Below, one piece after another: positions 21,642 through 29,716 of a stretch of DNA of 64,000 bases. Below the pieces are notes generated by a model, which was given only the letters and a program-made list of their open reading frames with translations, was not told the origin of the DNA and did not search any database. Made by a program: the position numbers and the translations under genes. Numbering within the stretch: the stretch's first letter is position 1; each line of letters starts with the position of its first letter. The DNA comes from Zizania palustris (Eukaryota; Streptophyta; Magnoliopsida; Poales; Poaceae): assembly GCA_019279435.1 (NCBI GenBank), contig JAAALK010000285.1, positions 24,894,371 through 24,958,370 of the forward strand. Direction: 5' to 3'.

Positions 21642-21967
21642 GTAAAAGAGCCAATACCACATTCTACGGAGTCCAAGCTTCGGCTGGTAGACTTCCGTAA
21701 AAAGAGCCGAAGGTGGCCAAAATCTGCGGAGTCCAAGCTGCAGCTTGTCAGACTTCCGTAAAAAGAGCCGAAGGTGGCCAAATTCTGCGAAGTCCAAGCT
21801 CCGGCTGGTAGACTTCTGCAAAAAAGAGCCCAAGTGGCCAAATTCTGCGAAGTCCAAGCTCCGGCTGGTAGACTTCTGCAAAAAATAGCCGAAGGTGGCT
21901 ACAATTTCTGCGAAATCCAAGCTCCGGCTGGTAGATTTCTGCAAAAAACAGCCGAAGGTGGCTAAAG
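21642..21967. repeat. Tandem repeat block in the G1 3' region (about 60-bp unit)
   Basis: Five units of 58-63 bp plus a partial one. Each holds an AAAGAGCCGAAGGTGGC-like part, then TCTGCGAAGTCCAAGCT and CCGGCTGGTAGACTTC. Units differ by a few substitutions and small indels. The short ORFs over it on both strands, with repeated peptides such as FFAEVYQPELGLRR, are by-products of the repeat. Satellite-like arrays downstream of pol are a known feature of Tat elements. Confidence 0.92.
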
Positions 21968-22332
21968 CAAAACAGCATTTAAGCCATGAGCTTCGAATGT
22001 CTGCTCTTATAAGTCCAAAGTGACAAATTTTTTAAAGACACTAAAGTGTCATCGAAGTTATCTTAATTGATTTCTTTCGTAAAGCAAACAAAGGTACCAA
22101 GTTACCATTCTTCTGACTACAAAGGTCGAAGACATTTCATAAGATTTCAAAAGATCTTTAAATGACAGAGGGGCTCCGAACCCCCAAAAAATTGTACTCC
22201 GAAGTTTTTTCTTTGCGCATAACCATCTTTGAATACAGTTCGAAGTTGCTTATACCCAAAGAGGGGCTAGTAAATATGGAGACAATTTTAAATCGGCATT
22301 CATTATTGAAACAAATGTGTTTACAGATTACA

Positions 22333-25300
22333 TTATGAAAAATTGGTATCTATACCAAGAAGGAATCGGAGACCTCTTCGGTCCCGAGAGCTAGGGGTGG
22401 AACGACTAGTTCCAACATCGGAAGTTCTAAGAACTTTACGTTTAACTCTCTTCCTCCCCTTCGAAGCTCTAAAATCCTTCTGCTCTTGTTGAAGCTCGGC
22501 CCAAGTTCGAAGCCGCTCGGGGCTTCTTTCCCAGCTTCTAAGATCTTCAGATCTTTTATTTTGGGCTTCACCTTCGTCTTCGGACCAATTAGTGTCTTCA
22601 GAAGACGAGGTGTTTGCGTCGCTCTCTTTATTTTCCTCTTTAATATAAGACAATATGTCTTTGATTACTTCGGGCGCAATAACGCCGGAGTCATCTCGAG
22701 GGATAAGGAATCGAGGACGTTTATAACTCTTTAGAAGTTCGAAGGTGTTCCACAGTGAGCGAAGTTCGCTGTTAAGCTCTAACACTTCGATATCTTCCAT
22801 AAGAGGCAAAGCCTAAAAATATGACAAACAAGATTTTCATTGATAAATATTTACAAGCATCAGCTTTACATAATCAAAAAAATCCTAAATAATCCTAAAC
22901 CTGCGGGTTCGGAGGAGGCTGACTGCTCGAAGCTTGGCTCCGAACTTGCTTTTGGCGTTGGCCTTCATCAATCCAAGCCTTGATCGCAGATCGACCTTCG
23001 GCTCTCCATGAAGTTTGGAAGGCTCGCCAAGCAGCAGCTACACCTTCGGAAGGTTTGAGAAGTCGGTCGTCGTCGAAGGTGATTGGACCTCTTCCTGCGT
23101 CCGGAGTTATTGATCGGCCCAAATCCTCGTAATAGCGAAGTAGACCAACAGCAGACACATGTCCGGAGAGTTCTCCGTATCTAATGCCCGCTGTCTTCAT
23201 CTGCTTCGCCACCCCTTGGATCCTTTTCAACCGACGCAGAAGGCTGATGTTATCATCAGAAGGGAGAATTCCAGTAGTACCGAAGTACTCCAAGACTTCT
23301 AACAACTGATTCATAATCTCCGCAGCCACCTTCTCAGACTTCAACTTATCTTCGTTCAGCGCATCCTTCGCCGAAGTAACTTCGTCCAAAACCCCAGAAA
23401 GCCTAGCATTCTCAGTGGTCAAAGTGTTTTTCTGTGTCAACAATTGGCTAGCTTCCTCTTCAAGCCGGACGAGCCTAGACCCTGCAGTAGCATGCTCCGC
23501 CCGCAGTTTGTCAACTTCTGCTCGAAGCACAATCCTTTCCGCTTCGAGCTCCTTCTTTACAGCTTCCAAGCTTTGCCTGGCCCTTCGCTCTGTTAATATT
23601 ATATTGTCCATTTGAGTCACTCGACTTTCAGAGATGTTAAAATTCCTTCGAAGAGTGCTATTTTCTTCCCGAAGCCGAGCGATTTCTTCGTCATTGCATA
23701 GACTTGCAGCTCGGGCCAAGACAGTTTGCTGCCAAAGTAAAAATCAAAGTAAATATTATTCGAAGATAAATTCTATAATAATTTGCAGTTGTTTCATACC
23801 TGATAAGCTGTACGTTCAATAATGGCATTAAGCTCCGTCCTGTCAGCCTTGCGCAGGATGGCCACTAATTCGGTCTCCCCTATCTCACGACTAGCTCGAT
23901 CCAAAGGTTCGAGCAAAGTCCGAAGACCAGTTGTTTGCCCTAAGAAAGGAGCCAGCAAGGGGAGCATGCTTATTGCCTCTTGGTCATCTTCGTTCAATGA
24001 AGGACCGGAGCTTTGGCCTGCGGCCTTCGGAGCCACTGGAGTTTGAGCCTCCCTAGAAGATTGGCTCTCGTCTGTTGAATCAGACGGAGTTGATTCGGAG
24101 CTTATAGCAGGCAGGGGCTCTATTTGTCTTTTGCCTCTTCCAGGCCCCTTTTGAGTAACTCTTGGGGCTGGCTCCGAAGTCGTCGAAGGTTCAGGAATTA
24201 TTTCCTCCTGACGGACTTCTTCCATAGGAGTGGGTTCTGCAAAGTAATCAAAAGTATTATACATAGTATAAAAATTCAAATAAATACAGAAATTCTTCGA
24301 AGTCCACCTTCGGTAGTCCGTGGAGGAGTCGTTGTCGGACTGATTGGTGGATCGAAAGCTAATTCTTCATCTGAATCAGCCGTTGAATCATGGACTACAG
24401 GAGCATCGTCCTGGGTAGTCCTCGCTGCTTCTTCGGGAATCGAAGCCATAGTGACTTCAACCCCACTTTCATCCACAGGAGCTTCGTCCTGAGCTACATC
24501 TTCTTGAACTACCGAAGTCCTTGGTTGATCAACATTTTCTCCAGACTCCGGTACGTTCGCAGGAACTCCGGTTTGTGCTGCCCTTTGAGTTTCATTCTCT
24601 TCCATTAGGCGCACAAGTAACCTTTCCACTTCTTCTTGGGAATCGGAAACCGAAGCTCTGGAGCTCGAAGGTAAAGGATCTAAAGGTGCGAGGTTCTTCG
24701 GCTTCCGAGCCACCCTCTTCACAGGAGTTTTTGCTGAACTTGAAGTTCCAGCTTCGGCTTTCCTTTTTTGAGGCCCTTTCTCCAAAGGCGCCCAATCCAT
24801 CAGAGGGGGAGGAGTGAGTTTCAGCATTCCCCATACTCTGTTAAATCTTTCCCAACTCCCAACCAGTTTAATTCGCCACTCTTTTTCGGTCGGAGTTGGA
24901 GCACCCAAGATTTTTTCCGAAGCCCTTATAATCTGTTCTGAAGTAACAGGGGCTGAAGATTCTACAAAATAAATAATTCAAGTCAGTTTTTCTTCGAAGT
25001 AAATATGTTTAATGCATGTTGTTTTCGAAGTTACCTGTAGGACTTGAAGTCAAGTTAATTCTGCGGAGACCACCTTCGGAATCATCTTCGAAGATAATAG
25101 GCCAGTCAGCCATCAACGGAGGAATTTGAAGACCGATGAACTCTTCGGCCAAGTCCCGCATACTGAGTCTTCGGCTAACTTTTTCAAGCAAGTTCAGACG
25201 GGCTTCGAATTGGCCTTCGTCAGGACGCACCAAAGCTTCTTTTCGGAACTGGATTTCTCTAAGAGGTCCGGCCAGAGGATTGCTTGCCCCGACTTCGGCA

Positions 25301-25980
25301 TAGAACCATTTCAGCACCCAATCAGTATACCATCTAGCATTGATGGCCTTAGCAGGGAATCGCAGAGCGTATTCATCTCGAAGCCTAAAATTGATGCTTC
25401 CGAAGGCAACCACTACTTTTTCACCTCCGGAGCCTATGAAGGTCTTCGGCTGACAAGTTGCTCTGTGCAATGCTGCGAAGATTTCAGCCCTCCCCTCACA
25501 ACCTTCGGCTCTCAGAGCCCACTCGAAGATAGCTAATCTAGCTACAGCATTCGGAGACAGCTGGGGGAGGGTTACATGAAACAAGTCGAGGACTTCAGCT
25601 AAGAAATCTACAGCAGGGAGGCCCAAGCCTGCTTCGAAAAAAGCTTCGAACACTACGACTTCTCCGGGTCTTGGTGATGGGATTGCTTCTTTCCCTGGTT
25701 TTCGAATCATAACTCCCGCACCTATATTTCCTCCTACTGCCATTGCCAGAGACTCTCTTTTGCAGGTTGAAGATCCTAATTCAAAGGATTGGTCCAGATA
25801 TTTGGTCGATGGAGGGCACAGACCTTGATCATCGGCGATTTGGGGATTTTTTCCCTTTGCCGCCATGGAAGTTGTCGCCTGCATCGAAGGCGTCGCCGTC
25901 ACTGTTGCCGCTGCCGCTGCTGCAGCCGCTTGTTGACGAGCCAAGGTCGAAGGAGGTGCAAAGCCTTTAGTCTTCGCCAT
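22333..25980 (-). CDS. Antisense five-exon gene inside G1 (1114-aa predicted protein)
   Basis: Five ORFs on the strand opposite gag-pol join at canonical sites into one frame. Exons: 25980-25035, 24961-24308, 24236-23800, 23728-22901 and 22812-22333. Introns are 73, 71, 71 and 88 nt, each GT-AG (donors CAG/GTAACT, AAG/GTGGAC, CAG/GTATGA, CAG/GTTTAG; acceptors TGTAG, TGCAG, GGCAG, TTTAG). The exons total 3345 nt, exactly 1115 codons with the stop. The start context GCGATGGCG is strong. Residues about 108-260 (FEAFFEAGLGLPAVDF, LSPNAVARLAIFEWAL, ARWYTDWVLKWFYAEVG) resemble the Pfam family called putative gypsy-type transposon (Transposase_28). Exon 2 is Ser/Pro/Glu-rich. Exon 4 (about 697-826) is a long coiled coil. 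Exon 5 ends in an acidic stretch and a basic KGRKRVKRK motif that could be a nuclear signal. Function unknown. The gene structure is inferred from sequence alone. Confidence 0.82.
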
Positions 25981-26457
25981 CGCAATGACTGGATCGATCT
26001 GAGAGAGTGGGGACTAGGACTCTAGAACTCAAAAGCTAGGGCTCAAGAACTCAAAGGGCTCAAAAGGCTTTTGACTGGGAGCAAGCAGTGAAAAGGTAAT
26101 CGAGTAAGTTCTGGAGTTCTTTATTTATAGTCTAACTTTCCGTTTGTTACCGTTTGGGCTCTGCCTTTTCGCATTCCCGCCTGTTATTTTCCTCCGAAAA
26201 TAACGCTTCGTATAACTCCGTTAGAAACAGAAACTAACGGTTATATTTTCTAAGTCTAAAAAGACTTTCGAACTTCCTGAGTCAGTTCTAAGATAGTTCG
26301 AAAAGTAATTACCTTATGACTGGTTCGAAGTTCATATCTTCATGTATTTCGGAGATAAAACAAAAATCAATAACCCCTATGATTGGTTATCTTTTCTTTC
26401 CGTATACTGCTCTCCTAACGTTACAGGTCGAACGGAGAAGCGTATTCGAGGGGCTAC
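25981..26457. other. G1 region between antisense gene and 3' LTR, with PPT
   Basis: About 480 bp holding the antisense 5' UTR and TATA box and, at the right end, the sense polypurine stretch ending GAGGGGCTAC (about 26446-26457) just before the 3' LTR. The same PPT is seen inverted in G6 at 54396-54410. No other gene is visible. Confidence 0.75.
26119..26130 (-). promoter_or_regulatory. TATA box of the G1 antisense gene
   Basis: In antisense orientation it reads CTATAAATAAAG. It begins 150 nt upstream of the antisense ATG, which predicts a 5' UTR of about 110-120 nt. It lies between that gene and the 3' LTR, so it is separate from the LTR promoter. G6 has CTATAAATAG in the matching place (54721-54730). 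Confidence 0.68.
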
Positions 26458-26953
26458 TGTTGGGGGAAAATATCTCATCTTCGGGGTTATTGCCAAAGCA
26501 ACATGAAGACAGCCAACCAGTTCGAAGATTGTCCGAAGGTCATCTTCGAAGGTGGCTTGGAACCTGGTTCGAAGCCCGAAGGCAGGCTTTAATTCGAAGT
26601 ATGTCTTCGAACCAAAGCCCTTCAAGATCTTTTCTGCCAGCTAAGATGGAAGACTTATCTTCTATCCTATTAGATTAGTCTTTTACCATTTTAGCCCTAT
26701 TAAGGAAACCGAATAGTTTCCTTAATGTCGGTTGTAATAGAGGGATAAATAGGTCTTTTCCTTAATGTTTAGGCCTATAAATACCCCCCATTTCACCCTG
26801 TAATAGGGACCGATGACAAGTGATTCAATACACACTTTCGAACTATTCTAAGCTATTATCCTTTCGGAGGCTTAGAACAGTTTGCTTCGCAAACATTTCG
26901 TTTGTCAGTTTCTTTTCTACAGAAACCTGTTAGCGTAATCTTTTACGCCAACA
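26458..26953 (+). repeat. 3' LTR of G1
   Basis: A 496-bp copy of 15451-15946 with TATA at 26775-26784. It is followed by GGTCC (26954-26958), the second target-site duplication. Confidence 0.95.
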
Positions 26954-28351
26954 GGTCCTTTTTGATGTTCATCTTCCTTGAGTTTTCTTCTCCGCCGCCG
27001 CTGTTCATCACGATTTCAACACGATCTGCTTCTCCGATAAAGAAATCGCTACACCAGGTGCTATTCTTCCATTCTCAGCCATCTGTCGTCACGGCGATGT
27101 GGATTCACTTATTGTTGCCTCGTTTTGTGCACCTAGGTTGATTATCTGTGTGCGACAGCTTTTGATTCTGCTATAGTTCTTCCCTGTCATCTGTTAGTTT
27201 ATTCATTGTGTGGAGTATCTTAGCTTCTGTAGCTAGCCTAATGTTTTAATATTCTTCATCCAAGCATAGGTTGTCCTTGAAATACTTTATTTCTGAACGT
27301 TTCTTTTGCTGGCGTGTTCCTAGAGTGTTTCTTTTTCTCTTGGGTCATTATTGCTGCGCAGAACCCCTGTAGCCACCTAGGATTTCTAGCTAGCACAGCT
27401 TGTTTTCCAGCAGCTAGAGGCAGCAGCAGTCTCTGGCATATGCCTATGGCTAGCGACAGCAACTAGCCTGCAGTTGCATTCTGTAGCCTCACACGCGAGT
27501 TTCAAGGCGTCTAGTGCATGCTGGTTCTGTTTGCTGCTATTGCTTTTTGCAGCTAGGCTGCTAGGCTCTGTCGGAGCATCAGGAAGGAGTTTTCAAGGAG
27601 CTCGTGGTTCGGTCAGGACTGGTTCAGTGCACGACTTCGATAGATTCTCCTACGCTTGGCTAACTTCGCTATTCGAAGGGTGGTAGCGAAGTTTTTGCTA
27701 GTTTTCGGAGGGTTTAGCGAAGGCTGTCATAGAGCTTCAGTCATTTAGTATCTTCGGCATCTACGGACTTTGGTTCAGAGGTGGCTTGCTTCGAAGGCTA
27801 TCTAGCAGGCTTAGACAAATTCGCAGCAACACTTGTGTCGGAGTAGGTGCGAAGATTAGCAATCGCAGAGGTTTGGCGAAGTGTGTGAAGACTTCGTGTT
27901 TTTCCTAGTGAGGCGTGTGGTTCGGAGCGTAGCAAGCGAAGTTTATTTGGTTTTTCTGGTAGCTTCATCATTCGCAGGCTTCGAGTTCGAAGTTAGTCTG
28001 TAGGCTCCGAAAACCAGTAGCTCAGTCCTCGACAGACTTCAAACCAGAGTCTGTTTGAACAGTCTTACTTTGTCTCGTTGTGCATGTTTTTGAGTAGATG
28101 TTTCTTTTAACGATGGATGAACTATTTATGTCTTGAATGATTTTTTAATCTGCCTTTGAACACTGTGTTGGTGTCTTCTCGTTTAGGACACTGTTGTTTT
28201 TAGGCTAGATTATTTTCTTAGTTTAGATCTGTTAGCTTCAACTGGTTGCTAGTCGAGGTGTGTTGGGTGTTGGGAAAAGGCCATTGATTCGCAAGAATTT
28301 TTAAGGCGCTCATTCACCCCCCCCCCCTTGGTCGCTACATTCGGACCTACA
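26954..28351 (+). repeat. C1 3' LTR, second part
   Basis: The rest of the LTR interrupted by G1: 5 bp of target duplication, then about 1393 bp ending CGGACCTACA. Together with 14782-15450 it makes an LTR of about 2.06 kb, close to the 1.99 kb of C3. The final 100 bp match the end of the C1 5' LTR at 2555. No gene is called; the ORFs here are shadows. Confidence 0.82.
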
Positions 28352-28577
28352 GCATGGCTAACGAAGATGAGATCCGAAGACCGAAAACTTAGATTGGTTT
28401 GGGAAAGCGAGGAAAGGCCTTCGAGCTGCACTAGGAAGCCCCTTACCGAAGGGTGCGCTGAATCTTGAGACTCCAAAGCTCCCTCCGCAAGTGCTCTTCG
28501 AAGTGCAGTCAGCCGCAGAGAACTAGCTTAAACTAACTAAATAAATGAAAACTAGGTTCTCCACGGACGGCGCCAAC
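28352..28577 (-). other. Leader fragment of Tat element G4, cut by C1
   Basis: A stretch joined to a Tat-type primer-binding site (sense TGGCGCCGTCCGTGGAGA, about 28558-28575) and LTR. It does not start with the MPPKRS gag seen in G1, G3 and G6, so G4 has a longer or different leader, or is a different subfamily. It ends abruptly at the C1 LTR terminus at 28351. This implies that C1 inserted into G4 and that the rest of G4 is beyond the left edge. Confidence 0.65.
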
Positions 28578-29071
28578 TGTTGGCGCAAAGGATTACGCTA
28601 ACAGGTTCTCAAAGATTAAGAACTAACAAATGGAGAGTTTGTGATGCGGACTATTTTGAGCCTCCGAATAGGATAATAGCTCAAAGTAGTTCGATGTTAT
28701 GTATTGAATAAATGAGTATTCGATGCCTATGACAGGGTAGGAAGGGGGGTATTTATAGGTAAAAACTCTAAGGAAAAGACCTATTTACCCCTCAATTACA
28801 ACTGACATAGTGGAAACTATTCGGTACCCCGAATAGGGTTAAAATAGTAAAATCTATCTGGAGAATATAGATAAGTCAGACGTCTTATTAGTCTTGTTGT
28901 TTTCTACTGTAGCTTCAGAGCCTTCGGAGGATACCTTCGAACCAAGAAGCCGAAGTATCCTTCGGCTTGAAACCTACATCATCTTGGAGATGAACACATT
29001 CTTCACAGCTGATGAATTATCTTTGACTGCTGATCTCTAAAGTCCTGAGGATGAAGTATTTTCCCCCAACA
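28578..29071 (-). repeat. 5' LTR of Tat element G4
   Basis: A 494-bp LTR, TGTTGGCGC ... CCCCCAACA on the plus strand, homologous to the G1, G3 and G6 LTRs. It contains an inverted TATA region near 28750. The bases after it (gtatc) continue as the 3' UTR of gag-only copia unit A, matching catatccca at 37087 in unit B, so G4 is inserted in unit A. Confidence 0.88.
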
Positions 29072-29716
29072 GTATCCCACTTCAAGGTGCTTCAGCAAAC
29101 ATGATATGCAATGAATTTTAAAATTTTCATTTTTGTGCCAGGGATTATTTGCATGTCAACCTTATGCTAACCGACCAAGCCAAGCCTAGGTCAAGCAAAG
29201 TACCATCGGAAGCTTAAAGAATTGATCTCGGTATACACTTCAATGTCCCGGTTCATACCAAAGTGCTATGGTAAGCCATCCAGAACAAAGTAGTGCGACA
29301 AAGCAAACCCACCTGGATCTTTTCAATTTTAGCACACAACAGCATGAATATCATTCATTTTCATTTTAATTTTCATTCATTTTTCATTTTCATTTTCATT
29401 CACTTTCATTTTCATTCATTTTTGATGAAATCAAGTTGCGTATTAGCGTCCAAGTGAAAGGACCTAGCTATTAGGTGTGTAAAAGATAGCAAAAGCACTC
29501 AACCCATTCAAGCTAGTTTCTAGACTAAGCAGTGAACATTTTCATTTTTTCACAAATAAAAGCCATGCTCATGACAATTATCAAATGAAGACATGCCAAG
29601 TACTCAACATTATTAAAGACAATAGTTCAAAGGCATTACAAAGCATGTACTTATAAAAGCATGCTAGAATCTCTTGGATGCTCAGTGAGAGGGTGAGTTA
29701 AAAACTATTTTGGAAT
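29072..29716 (-). other. Unit A 3' untranslated region with TTTTCATT simple repeats
   Basis: Non-coding. It aligns with unit B (37085-37770) and with the C1 and C3 3' UTRs. At 29350-29425 there is a run of ATTTTCATTTTCATTC-type repeats, shorter in unit B. Confidence 0.8.

Larger units (their letters stand above)
15451..26953 (+). mobile_element. G1: complete Tat-lineage Ty3/gypsy element, very recent insertion
   Basis: An 11.5-kb element with two 496-bp LTRs that look identical throughout, a GGTCC duplication, a tRNA-Asp-like PBS, a gag-pol of more than 1800 codons, a 3' tandem-repeat block, a spliced antisense gene and a PPT. The second RNase H domain before integrase and the antisense ORFs place it in the Tat lineage (relatives of Grande, Retand and RIRE2). 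It sits in the 3' LTR of C1. Its only visible coding lesion on the sense strand is one frameshift in integrase near 20718. Identical LTRs imply little time since insertion. Confidence 0.95.
1438..28351 (+). mobile_element. Ty1/copia element C1 (SIRE/Maximus-like), decayed, hosting G1, G2 and G3
   Basis: A plus-strand copia element rebuilt from four pieces: a 5' LTR fragment (1438-2555), a gag tail remnant plus the start of pol (2556-2708), pol and 3' UTR (10228-14781), and a 3' LTR split by G1 (14782-15450 and 26959-28351). The pieces are joined by the target-site duplications of the nested elements: TGTGG at 2704-2708 and 10223-10227 for G2, GGTCC at 15446-15450 and 26954-26958 for G1. The left end is hidden by G3. 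The right flank 28352-28356 (gcatg) is a possible target duplication. The two LTR ends are clearly homologous but differ a lot by eye (perhaps 65-70 percent identical). C1 is therefore either old or a recombinant whose 5' part comes from a related element. Confidence 0.75.

Noticed and set aside
21435..21978. Minus-strand ORFs of 76-169 aa with repeated FFAEVYQPELGLRR-like peptides
   Set aside because: They are translations of the 60-bp tandem array. Nearly identical peptides appear in other frames, and no start, promoter or homologue supports a protein.
22333..25980. Antisense ORFs as a captured, unrelated host gene specific to G1
   Set aside because: G6 carries the same exon 1 at the same place and orientation, so the gene belongs to the element family.
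29340..29425. Possible CRISPR-like or satellite array (ATTTTCATT repeats)
   Set aside because: A simple-sequence run without spacers, inside a copia 3' UTR.
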